In this document: in pieces, positions 8,816 to 17,001 of the stretch | Position numbering within the stretch: the stretch's first letter is position 1 | Layout of the letters: each line of letters starts with the position of its first letter | NCBI GenBank assembly: GCA_003343565.1 | Contig: QALA01000079.1 | Span: 1 to 64,000 of the forward strand | From: Verrucomicrobiota bacterium | GTDB lineage: Bacteria; Verrucomicrobiota; Verrucomicrobiia; Opitutales; Intestinicryptomonadaceae | Direction: 5' to 3' | DNA: 64,000 nucleotides | Program-made: the position numbers and the translations under genes | Notes under the pieces: model-generated | Databases searched by the model: none | Told to the model about the DNA's origin: nothing | Seen by the model: only the letters and a program-made list of their open reading frames with translations

Positions 8816-9462
8816 ATGAAGACAATGGAAAACAAAGTTGCCCTCGTCACCGGCGCCGCGCGGGGCATAGGCCTTGCGCGCGCGCATGCGACGTCTCCGA
8901 CGCGAACCAAGTCGAAAAACTGGTACGTTGGATCGCGGAAAAATTCGGACGTCTCGACGCGGCATTGAACAACGCCGGAGTTCAAACGCCGCAACGGCCA
9001 ATGGCGGAAATTACCGACGCCGAATTTGACAAGACCGTCGCCGTGGATTTCAAGGGAGTGTGGAACTGCATGCGCTTCGAAATATTGCAAATGCTCAAGC
9101 AGGGAGGCGGCGCGATTGTGAACACGTCGTCGCAAGGCGGCGTCACGGGATTTCCGGGACAGGCCGCATACATAGCCTGCAAGCACGCCGTAATAGGCCT
9201 CACAAGAACTGCCGCGCTCGACTACGCTTCAAAGGGAATCCGCATAAACGCTGTGTGTCCGGGAGTGATTCTCACGCCGATGGCGGAGGAGCTCATGCGG
9301 CGCAATCCCGATCTGGAAGAAAAGCTCGTGCGCGACATTCCCGCCGGAAGGCTGGGCCGCCCGGAGGAAATTGCCGACGCCGTAATCTGGCTGTGCAGTC
9401 CGGGCGCAAGCTTTATGGCCGGCCACGCCCTGCTTGTCGACGGGGGATTCACAATTCGCTAA
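8816..9462 (+). pseudogene. Short-chain dehydrogenase with internal out-of-frame deletion
   Basis: The gene starts well: GGAGAG nine bases before ATG 8816, then MKTMENKVALVTG and the cofactor motif TGAARGIG. Right after GIGLARA the frame changes. The downstream frame resumes with CDVSDANQVEKL and continues normally through NNAG, the catalytic Y and K (AYIACKHAV) and the C-terminal AGHALLVDGGF. Compared with the intact paralogue at 6966, about 38 residues are missing between these points. In the starting frame translation ends at a TGA at 8966-8968 after 50 residues. The junction lies in a GCGCGCGC run near 8876-8886, consistent with slippage or microhomology deletion. An assembly error is the alternative. 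Confidence 0.85.
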
Positions 9463-9484
9463 AATCGTTATCGAAAAAACGCGC

Positions 9485-10672
9485 ATGAAAACAAAAATAA
9501 ATCACACGGAAAAATCGGACGCCGCAGTTTCAAACGCTCTGGGCAGGCGGAAATTTTTGAAATCGGCAATCCTTGCGGGAGCCGCCGGCATCTCGTGCGG
9601 AGGCGCGCTCCGGGCGGCGACTCCGCAGCCAAGCTCCTCCGCGGGCAGTCCGAATTTGGGCTGCGCAATTTCCGGGCGTCGCACGCTCGGATCCGGAAGC
9701 GCGGCGATGGAAGTTTCCGAAATCGGCTTTGGCTGCATGGGCATGACGCACCACAGGAGCGCGCACCCCGCCAAAAGGGAGTGCATTGCCCTGCTTCGCA
9801 ACGCGGCCGAGCGCGGCGTCACGCTTTTCGACACCGCCATAATCTACGGGCCGCTCAACAACGAACAGCTGGCGGGCGAGGCGCTGGAACCCTTCAAGGG
9901 GAAAGTGGCATTGACTACAAAGTTCGGCCACGAGGTCATAAACGGTAAAGGCACGGGCAGACAGGACAGCCGGCCGGAAACGATAAAGCGCTATTGCGAC
10001 GAATCCCTCAGGCGCCTGAGGGTGGACTGCATAGAGCTGTTTTACCAGCACCGTTTTGATCCCAAAGTTCCCATTGAGGACGTCGCCGGCGCAATTCAGG
10101 ACCTAATAAAGGCCGGCAAGGTAAAGCGGTGGGGGCTTTGCGAAGTCGGTTCCGAGACCATAAGACGGGCCCATTCCGTACAGCCGCTGACGGCCGTGCA
10201 GAGCGAGTACCACCTGATGTGGCGAGAGGTTGAAACAAACGGGGTACTCGATACCTGCAATGAGCTCGGAATCGGATTCGTGCCGTACAGCCCGATAAAC
10301 CGCGGTTTCCTCGGCGGAGGCATAAACGAATACACAAAATTCGATCCCGACAACGACAACCGGCAAACCCTCCCGCGCTTCTCCCCGCAGGCAATACGCG
10401 CGAATACGCGCATAGTCGAAGAGCTAAGCAGTTTCGGCAGAACGCGCGGCATGACTTCCGCACAGGTCGCGCTTGCGTGGCTCTTGTCCAAGTCGCCGTC
10501 CGTCGTCCCGATTCCGGGAACGACAAAACTTTCGCATCTGGAGGAAAACCTGCGCGCGGCGGATTTTTCGCTCGCGCCGGAAGAATGGACCGAATTGGAA
10601 AACGCGGTCGCGGCAATTCCGATTGTAGGCGCGCGCTACAATGCGGAGCAGCAAAGGCAGGTGGCGCATTAA
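9485..10672 (+). CDS. Tat-exported aldo/keto reductase
   Basis: NADP-dependent reductase of the AKR superfamily, 395 residues. The N-terminus carries a Tat signal (GRRKFLKSAILAGAAGIS, twin arginine at 21-22), so it is probably exported folded with cofactor. The barrel follows: GFGCMGM, the catalytic tetrad D116 (LFDTA), Y121 (IYG), K146 (TTKFG) and H189 (YQHR), and a C-terminal cofactor site VPIPGTTKLSHLEENL. The ATG at 9485 is chosen because it gives a standard Tat leader; a TTG/ATG frame start at 9434 would overlap the preceding gene. It is the last gene of the LysR-linked run. A diverged inverted copy of its signal-peptide region lies at 10987. Confidence 0.92.
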   Translation: MKTKINHTEKSDAAVSNALGRRKFLKSAILAGAAGISCGGALRAATPQPSSSAGSPNLGCAISGRRTLGSGSAAMEVSEIGFGCMGMTHHRSAHPAKRECIALLRNAAERGVTLFDTAIIYGPLNNEQLAGEALEPFKGKVALTTKFGHEVINGKGTGRQDSRPETIKRYCDESLRRLRVDCIELFYQHRFDPKVPIEDVAGAIQDLIKAGKVKRWGLCEVGSETIRRAHSVQPLTAVQSEYHLMWREVETNGVLDTCNELGIGFVPYSPINRGFLGGGINEYTKFDPDNDNRQTLPRFSPQAIRANTRIVEELSSFGRTRGMTSAQVALAWLLSKSPSVVPIPGTTKLSHLEENLRAADFSLAPEEWTELENAVAAIPIVGARYNAEQQRQVAH

Positions 10673-11151
10673 GCCGCCGCCGCCCTGTCGCGCGCAATCG
10701 CGGCGCAGCATGGCAATGCCCTATTCCCGCGGACCGCGCAAGAACGGCAAATTCTAAACGCGCCGATTCCGACATTCGCCCTGTTTGCAAATTCGATTTT
10801 TCCCGCGGCGCATCGCCTCAAATTCCGCAAGGCGCGCAAAAAAATTCCGCCAACACTCCGCCGAATTTTGGCCCGCGCGCAAATCAATCGGCCCGCATAC
10901 CTGCGCGTGTGCGCATTCGCTTTCCAATGGCGGAAAGCCAAACGGCGCGCGCCGAGCGTTTGGATTGGATTGCGCGCGCCGCATAAAAATTGCGCAACTA
11001 AGTTCGGATTCTTCCCCTTCGGAAGAGCTTGGTTGCGAAGTTGCCGCCCGAAGCGCATTGCCGCACGAAATGCCGGCGGCTTCCGCAAACATTCATGCAA
11101 ACATGTTGACGGACATTTGCGTAAAGTCCCCAAAAAAACGGCTGCGATGAA
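10673..11151. other. Convergent intergenic region with gene remnant
   Basis: 479 bases between the convergent reductase and GH88-like genes. Apart from the inverted reductase fragment at 10987-11089 I see no gene, and no clear terminator for either neighbour. Confidence 0.5.
10987..11089 (-). repeat. Inverted, diverged copy of the reductase signal-peptide region
   Basis: Read on the minus strand, this stretch aligns with 9573-9671 inside the aldo/keto reductase gene, about four-fifths identical by my hand alignment with one three-base insertion. The encoded peptide is also conserved: AGISCGNALRAATSQPSSS here against AGISCGGALRAATPQPSSS there. Similarity ends abruptly on both sides and no reductase barrel follows, so it is a remnant of a second gene copy or a captured fragment, not a functional gene. 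Confidence 0.85.
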
Positions 11152-12762
11152 TTATGCGCGCATAGAGCGCATGCGCATTTTTACCGCCATAATCTGCGCG
11201 GCAAAACCGGACGATATTTGCATAATCACCCTATAGCCCGAACGCTGGAACGCGTCGCCGATTCGGTTTGATTGCGTGGCGTTTTTGGCAAGCCCGTCGG
11301 GTTCGACGTTTTCCGGAGACATGAACCAATCAAAAGCTTTTTTTGCGCGCGCCGCATAGGAGGAATCCGCGAATCCCGATTCGGCCGCAAGCGCAAAAGC
11401 CGCGGCGATACCGGTAGTTCCGGTAGCCTCCGAACCCGTTTTCGGGTCGTCCGCAAAACAGTACCAGCTTCCGTTAGGACACTGAAATTGCGCCAGATAT
11501 TTGAGGCTGTCCGAAAGGGATTTTCTGATTTGCGAAACGCCGTCGAGATTCGCGTTCTTAAGCTGCGAATCGCCAAGCACGCGAAGCGTCTGAACAAGCC
11601 CCAAGACAAACCACGCAGCCCCCCTCGACCAATTTCTCATGCGCGGATTTTTCCCCGGATTGGCCCGCTGGGAAATTCCGCCCTCCGAATCCACAAGCCT
11701 CGATATGCGCGCGCGAATTTCGTCTATGGCCGTCTGCGCAAGATTTTTATCCGAACGCATTGACGCAATCTGCATGAGCGGATACGCATAGGTATAACAG
11801 CCTTCCGTGCTCAAAAAACGCTTATCGGCGGAGACCTTCGCCGCGCGCTCTATTCTGGGCAGCGCCCAGTCCAAAAACATTCCTATGGACTTGTGTTCAG
11901 GGCGAAGTTTACATATGGCCACAAACGGCAGAAAGTCCTCTATCGAATGGAATCTTCCGTTCTCGCATGGGCGGGCGTCGGGATCGTTGAAGACTACGCC
12001 TTTCTCGTCGTCGAGAAAGAAATCCAGATGCGCCCGCAGCGCGCGGGCCGCCCTTGCGTCGCCCGATTGCGCAAGCTCGCGCAATCCCTCAGTCTGGCAG
12101 CCGCTCATCCAGCCGAACGGCAGTATCGAATTTAACGAACAGAGATTTTCGTAAAATGCGGAGCGCGGATTAAAATCCTCCGAATAGAGAAGCATGTGGG
12201 GCGCAAGGGCGTCGAGAGTGGAGGCGACGGACTCCGAAAAGAGGCAAACCGGCTCTCCCCTTCTCAGCTTCTGCGCGTCGCCGCGCTCCGACAAAACGCG
12301 CGTCAGGCGGATTCCGAATCGCCCTATTTCCTCCGCGGCGGAGTTTGGAATATCCAGTCTCAGCGGTTCAAAGCCGAAGAGATTGACGACCTCCAATTTT
12401 GACAATACGCGGCCGTCTTTTGCCGAAAGCGCAATCAGTTCAAAGCAGTCCCTGTTCTCAAGCGCGTTGCCCAGGGCCAATTTGATTCTCGGATTTCTCA
12501 AACGCTTCAGTCTGTCCGAAAAATTTGGGAACTTCAGCAAGACTCCATCGGGACCGGTTTCGACTCCGAAACAATCGAGTCCGCCCGACGATCGTTTGCC
12601 GGCGGGTATCGGAGGCTTTTTCGCGCGCTCGACCTTTGCAAATACCCTTTCAAATCCGCATTCTTTTTCCGCCGCAAAAAGCCTTCCCGGCATTAATGCC
12701 GACGCGGCAAAGGCCGGCGCAAGACATGCAAATTTTCTTCTGTTGATTCTATTCTCATTCAT
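11152..12762 (-). CDS. Tat-exported GH88/GH105-like glycoside hydrolase
   Basis: Probable unsaturated glucuronyl/rhamnogalacturonyl hydrolase, acting on products of polysaccharide lyases. The 536-residue protein begins with a Tat-type leader (NRINRRKFACLAPAFAASAL). The second half shows the alpha/alpha-barrel blocks of the family: MRNWSRGAAWFVLGLVQTL (the usual position of WGRGNGW), FQCPNGSWYCFADDP, and GSEATGTTGIAAAFALAAESG. The first 180 residues before LDALAPHMLLYSEDF are an extra N-terminal domain, perhaps carbohydrate-binding. The ATG at 12762 is the only one giving the leader. It stands alone on the minus strand. Family assignment is from motif shape; the substrate is inferred. Confidence 0.7.
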   Translation of the reverse strand: MNENRINRRKFACLAPAFAASALMPGRLFAAEKECGFERVFAKVERAKKPPIPAGKRSSGGLDCFGVETGPDGVLLKFPNFSDRLKRLRNPRIKLALGNALENRDCFELIALSAKDGRVLSKLEVVNLFGFEPLRLDIPNSAAEEIGRFGIRLTRVLSERGDAQKLRRGEPVCLFSESVASTLDALAPHMLLYSEDFNPRSAFYENLCSLNSILPFGWMSGCQTEGLRELAQSGDARAARALRAHLDFFLDDEKGVVFNDPDARPCENGRFHSIEDFLPFVAICKLRPEHKSIGMFLDWALPRIERAAKVSADKRFLSTEGCYTYAYPLMQIASMRSDKNLAQTAIDEIRARISRLVDSEGGISQRANPGKNPRMRNWSRGAAWFVLGLVQTLRVLGDSQLKNANLDGVSQIRKSLSDSLKYLAQFQCPNGSWYCFADDPKTGSEATGTTGIAAAFALAAESGFADSSYAARAKKAFDWFMSPENVEPDGLAKNATQSNRIGDAFQRSGYRVIMQISSGFAAQIMAVKMRMRSMRA

Positions 12763-13122
12763 AATGCAAAAACTGGGAAATCGGAGGATAGTAAAACAAG
12801 ACTAAAATTTTTTGAGGCTCTGGTCAATCCCCATTAACGACAAACGCGTCAGATGCGGTGAGCTCATTTTCAAAAAGATTTTCCAATGCCATCAAGAGTT
12901 TTAGCGCAGAAACTCTCGTCTCCGTCCGACGCGAAATAAGCGCAAAAAAACAGACGCAAAAAGGCAAAAATCCAATCGCGGCCAAGCCGCCATCGCCAAT
13001 CCGATTCGCCCGGCTTTAAGCAATGCCGCCTTCCGACGCGTTCCCCCTCCCCCCGCGCTTCGCCGGCAGCCTATGCGGAAGAAAAAATTTTATCTAAAAA
13101 AATTTTTTCGCAGTTTTTGCCG
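12763..13122. other. Intergenic region, nothing recognised
   Basis: 360 bases between the mscS-type gene end and the start of the GH88-like gene. It contains A/T-rich palindromic runs near 13084-13110 that could help termination of the channel gene, but no clear hairpin and no coding frame. Confidence 0.4.
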
Positions 13123-14469
13123 TTAGGCTTTTTCGGCGCCGCTTTCGATATATACTGAAGTCGACGGGAAGGCAAAGGAAAGCCCGTTTTTATCCACCAC
13201 GCGCATTATCGCAAGATTTACGCGGCGCTTTGTGGCGCTAAAATAGGCGAAATCTATGCGCTTAGTGTAATATATCAAGTTGATGTCGAGCGACGACGGA
13301 CCGAATTCGACAAACTCCGCCAATACGCCGTTTGCCCTGTCTACGCCCTCGACTTCCAAAATCGCCTCGCGCAAATCGGCGAGCGCCTTCTCCATCTGTT
13401 CGGTCGTAGTCGAGTACGTCAGCCCAATAGTCTGCGTCACCTTGCGCACGGGCATCTTTGAAAAGTTTTCGACGGACTCCTTCGCCAAAGTTGAATTTGG
13501 AATGGAAACGAGCGTCTTTGAGAACGTCCTTATTCTTGTGGAGCGAAAGCCTATCGCCTCCACATTGCCCTCGCATTCCGAAGTCTTGACCCAGTCGCCG
13601 ACTATGAACGGCCGGTCTATGATAATCGAAACCGAACCGAAGAAATTGGCTATCGTGTCCTGCGAGGCGAACGCAAGAGCCATGCCGCCTATGCCGAGAG
13701 AGGCGATAATCGTATTTACGTTTATGCCGCAGTTTGTGAGTATCGAAAGCAGCGCTATGATTATTATAATGGATTTGAATACGCGCCTCAAAAATTCGAT
13801 GAGATTCGCCGTGGCGGACGCGGAACGCGCCTTGAGTTTTTCTCTCAAGCCTTCAAAAAACGCGTCGCACACAATGACGACGCCCCAAAAGCACGCAATC
13901 CAAAACAAAATGCCCACGGCTCTCGACGTCACCGCAACCGTTCCGGAATCCCTGAGTATGAACGCGAGGGCGAAATACAGGCCCACCGCCCATACCATCA
14001 TGCTGGCCGGTCTTCGGAGGGCCGACACGAAGGCCTTTGCAAACACGGTTCGATCCGATCTCGAAAAAAACTTCTCCAGATACGCGAATGGGAAACCCAT
14101 GACGTACCTTACTATTATAAACACGGCCAAAATCGTCGAAAATGCGGCAAGGTATTGGATCAGCCGCACGCCGAAATATTTTTCCACTAAAAAATTTGCG
14201 CTTTCAGGCGATATGCCGCGAACGTACTCCAATACGCTCCTGAGGTGGCGGCGAATGTTTTTTGCCGTTTCGACCGCCTCCCTGTCCATTTCTTCAAGAC
14301 GCTTTTGAAGCTCGACCTCCTCCGGCGTCGGCTTTTTTTCCACTGCGGACGCCTCGACCGATGTTGTCGCAGGCGCCGCAGCATCGGAAGCCGGCGTCTG
14401 CCCCCGGCACAAAAAGGCCGAGCACGTCAAAACTGCAATTAGCAATATCAGGTATCTCGATATTTTCAT
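13123..14469 (-). CDS. Small-conductance mechanosensitive channel (MscS family)
   Basis: Inner-membrane tension-gated channel that releases solutes on osmotic downshift. The 448-residue protein starts with a signal peptide (MKISRYLILLIAVLTCSAFLC), a Pro/Ala/Thr-rich linker and a short periplasmic helix, then membrane helices. The pore helix and beta domain are clear: SLGIGGMALAFASQDTIANF, then SVSIIIDRPFIVGDWV and the VEAIGFRSTRIRTF block. The ATG at 14469 gives the signal peptide and is preferred over upstream frame starts. It is larger than E. coli MscS because of the N-terminal extension. Single gene; a dyad with terminator character lies just upstream at 14499. Confidence 0.92.
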   Translation of the reverse strand: MKISRYLILLIAVLTCSAFLCRGQTPASDAAAPATTSVEASAVEKKPTPEEVELQKRLEEMDREAVETAKNIRRHLRSVLEYVRGISPESANFLVEKYFGVRLIQYLAAFSTILAVFIIVRYVMGFPFAYLEKFFSRSDRTVFAKAFVSALRRPASMMVWAVGLYFALAFILRDSGTVAVTSRAVGILFWIACFWGVVIVCDAFFEGLREKLKARSASATANLIEFLRRVFKSIIIIIALLSILTNCGINVNTIIASLGIGGMALAFASQDTIANFFGSVSIIIDRPFIVGDWVKTSECEGNVEAIGFRSTRIRTFSKTLVSIPNSTLAKESVENFSKMPVRKVTQTIGLTYSTTTEQMEKALADLREAILEVEGVDRANGVLAEFVEFGPSSLDINLIYYTKRIDFAYFSATKRRVNLAIMRVVDKNGLSFAFPSTSVYIESGAEKA

Positions 14470-15070
14470 ATTAGCAAAAATTTGCGTTATCCATACGGAA
14501 AAAACGCCGCATATCAATTAAAATCCCGCATAAAAGCGGCATATGGCGTTTTTTTCATACGGCGAAGAAGGCGCGCGCCGCAAGCAAAAAATCCTATAAC
14601 GCCCTTTGCCGCTGTTGCGAACGATAAATCTTCGCGAATTTTTATCCGGCGCAAAATGCCATTTTCCGCGGCTATCCGTTGCGAGCTTTCTGATTACTTT
14701 TCTCCTCGCTCTCCCGAAAAAAATTCGTCCGCAGGATTTAAAATAAAAACTTAAACGTTTCCGCTTGCCGCTGTGCGGAAATCGCGCCAAATCTCTTCGG
14801 AATTGCGCCGACACGTTTAATATATAAAGACGCATTTGAAAAGATGCTGACGGCAAAAATTAAACAAAGGCGAAAAATCCCGCATCAAAAAAATGCGGAA
14901 CGCAAGCGCCGCAAATCCGACGGCCGCCTGCCGCCGCGCAAAAATTCGACAGCCGCCTGCGCAATTATAATAAACAGGCCGACCCGTTGTAAGACGCCGA
15001 CGAAACAGCCGCCGAAAACCCCGGCACTCCCCGCGCCCGATTCAATCGCGCGCCCGGCCGATTTCTTTAA
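14470..15070. other. Intergenic region upstream of the MscS gene
   Basis: 601 bases between the CorC-like and MscS genes, both on the minus strand. Apart from the dyad at 14499-14554 I see only A-rich and Arg-rich frames without family resemblance. Confidence 0.45.
14499..14554. repeat. Imperfect dyad upstream of the MscS gene, terminator-like both ways
   Basis: AAAAAACGCC (14499-14508) pairs with GGCGTTTTTT (14545-14554), extended by ATAT/ATAT after a two-base bulge, with a small CCGC/GCGG hairpin inside. Either strand gives a stem followed by T's. A CATACGG direct repeat flanks it. It lies 30-85 bases before the MscS start, so it may end upstream transcription or shape that gene's leader. 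Confidence 0.5.
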
Positions 15071-16342
15071 TCAGGAGCCGCTTTCCGGAATGCGCGTTAT
15101 GAGAATCTTGTCGATTCTTGCGCCGTCCATGTCGACGACCTCAAGCCTAAGTCCGTTCCAATCCACAAATTCCCCCGCATGCGGTATGCGCTGAAGCCTC
15201 TCAAGAATTATGCCGCCGACGGTGTTGCAATTTTCCGAAACGTCGTCTATTCCGAAAAAAATCAGAAAATCGTGGAACGGGCACTGTCCGTCGACAAGCC
15301 AGGAACCGTCCTTTCGCTCTATTATGTCGCTGTCCTCTCCGATCTCCGGCATGTCTCCGAGAACGGCGTCTATTACGTCGTTGAGAGTCACCATTCCGAG
15401 GGTCACGCCGAATTCGTTGCAGACAACCGCGCTCTTGACGCGCGCGCGGCGCATCTGCTCCAACGCGTGGTAGATCTTCGTTCCGTCTTTGAAATAGTGC
15501 ACGGGCTGCAATGCGGAGGATACGCTGAAATTGTCGTCGGCGATTTTTGCGCACAAGTCTTTGAGAGCCGCGATTCCCTCCAATTCGTCGAGGCTCTCTC
15601 CGGCCACGGGATAGTTGGCGTGCGGAAAATTCTTCACAGTCTCTGCGACCTCGTCCGCCGACATGTCCGGACGAATTTTTACTATTTCATTGCGCGGCGT
15701 CATTATCGCGCCCACGCATCTGTCGCCCAACGAAAACACGCGCTCGACAATATCGCGTTCGATTTTCTGGATTTCGCCGCTTGCCTCCCCCTCGGCTATC
15801 ATGGATTTTATCTCGCGCTCCGTCACGCGGCTTTCCGAGGGACCGATTTTTAAAAATCGCAAAACCGCCCCCGTGGATTTTTCCAAAATAAATACGAAAG
15901 GCGCGGCGGACTTGGACAAAAGCGTCATGGACGGGGCCACAATCTTGGCCACCCTTTCGGGCGCGGAGTATCCGAGCCTCTTCGGGACAAGTTCGCCGAA
16001 AATCAGCGTCAAATAAGTTGCGACCGCGACAATCGCCGCCTGGGAGCACAAAATTGCGGCGCGTTCGGGAAGTCCGAATCCGGCGAGCCAATCCGCGAAC
16101 TTTCCCGCCAGCGCGTCTCCCGAATATATGCCGGTCAAGATTCCGATCAAAGTTATCCCGATCTGGACGGTGGAAAAAAATTTGTCGGGATTTCCGGCCA
16201 GTGCAAGAGCTTCGCGCGCGCGCCTATCCCCGTTTTTCGCCTCGGCCGAAAGGCTTGATTTGCGAAGAGACACCAATGCGATTTCGGACATCGCCAATAC
16301 GCCGTTTGCCAAAATAAGTACGGCAATTATGAAAAACTCCAT
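15071..16342 (-). CDS. Hemolysin C/CorC-family membrane protein (CNNM-CBS-CorC domains)
   Basis: Integral membrane protein likely involved in divalent cation (Mg or Co) homeostasis. About 423 residues from the ATG at 16342 (an in-frame TTG lies nine bases upstream). Domain order: CNNM/DUF21 membrane domain (residues 1-190, with ALVSLRKSSLSAEAKNGD and LIFGELVPKRLG), two CBS domains (from GAIMTPRNEIVKI through VTLGMVTLNDVIDAVLG), and the small CorC_HlyC domain at the end (DGQCPFHDF, NTVGGIILERLQRIPHAG). All domains are intact. Single gene. The old name hemolysin is historical and implies no lytic activity. Confidence 0.92.
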   Translation of the reverse strand: MEFFIIAVLILANGVLAMSEIALVSLRKSSLSAEAKNGDRRAREALALAGNPDKFFSTVQIGITLIGILTGIYSGDALAGKFADWLAGFGLPERAAILCSQAAIVAVATYLTLIFGELVPKRLGYSAPERVAKIVAPSMTLLSKSAAPFVFILEKSTGAVLRFLKIGPSESRVTEREIKSMIAEGEASGEIQKIERDIVERVFSLGDRCVGAIMTPRNEIVKIRPDMSADEVAETVKNFPHANYPVAGESLDELEGIAALKDLCAKIADDNFSVSSALQPVHYFKDGTKIYHALEQMRRARVKSAVVCNEFGVTLGMVTLNDVIDAVLGDMPEIGEDSDIIERKDGSWLVDGQCPFHDFLIFFGIDDVSENCNTVGGIILERLQRIPHAGEFVDWNGLRLEVVDMDGARIDKILITRIPESGS

Positions 16343-17001
16343 ACGAAACAATCGTCTTTAAACTCAAAGTGAGTGTCAACTCAAAAGTCGGCATGGCGGT
16401 TGACTTGAAGGCGGTCTCCGGCGAAAAAAATCGAAGGGGCGAAAGGCGTTTTTTCACTCCGAAAAATTTGCGCCGACGCCCTTTCCCAATCTCCTCTTCC
16501 ACGCCCGTCTTCAGAATCTTAAGTCCTTCCCATACCCGCATATTTTGCGCGAGGCGGCGCGCAAATCCAAAGTGTGCGCCGCAGAATGAAATGCCGATTT
16601 CTCCGGCATTCGGATTAGTCCGTATTCGCCCTCTATCGCGCGCGGACGATTTTAACGTTTGAGTTCGGCGGTTATTCCGCCTGCGCAATCTGTGCGATAT
16701 TGCCCTGATGACGTGAAAGATGGAATTAGAAACGAAAAATGGCGGGAAAAATAATGGGAAATTACGGGAATTTAAAGGCTTTGGGGCGGACCTGTCGGCC
16801 GGGTTTGAGTTTGAAAACTTTTTGTGCCGGCGTCACCGAATAAACTAAGATTTGGAAAGGTTTTCGCCATGTTCCAAGCTTAACACAAGCTGCCCCCCCT
16901 GCGACCTTCCTGAACTGCCCTTGCAAAAATGCGCCTAAAAAAAGAGCGGCGGATTTTTGTCCGCGCGCCCGATTGAAAGAATGGGAAAACTCCGTTTTAC
17001 A
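16343..17001. other. Intergenic region, no gene recognised
   Basis: 659 bases between trigger factor and the CorC-like gene. It holds the trigger factor terminator at 16937 and a G-rich stretch near 16720-16930, including a run of seven C's. I tested the latter for SRP RNA and tmRNA hallmarks and rejected both. Confidence 0.4.
16937..16964 (-). terminator. Probable terminator of the trigger factor gene
   Basis: On the minus strand a five-base stem GCGGA/TCCGC (16964-16960 with 16953-16949) with a six-base loop is followed within six bases by seven T's (16943-16937). It lies 38 bases after the stop codon. The stem is short, so confidence is moderate. Confidence 0.5.

Noticed and set aside
10754..11092. 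Minus-strand frame carrying a reductase-like signal peptide as an intact small gene
   Set aside because: After the matching 35 residues the translation is random Arg/Ala-rich sequence; it is better explained as a gene fragment.
16840..16935. Possible SRP RNA (GGAAGG and GCAGC elements near each other on the minus strand)
   Set aside because: The conserved order of the SRP domain IV loop is not kept and the closing helix is missing.
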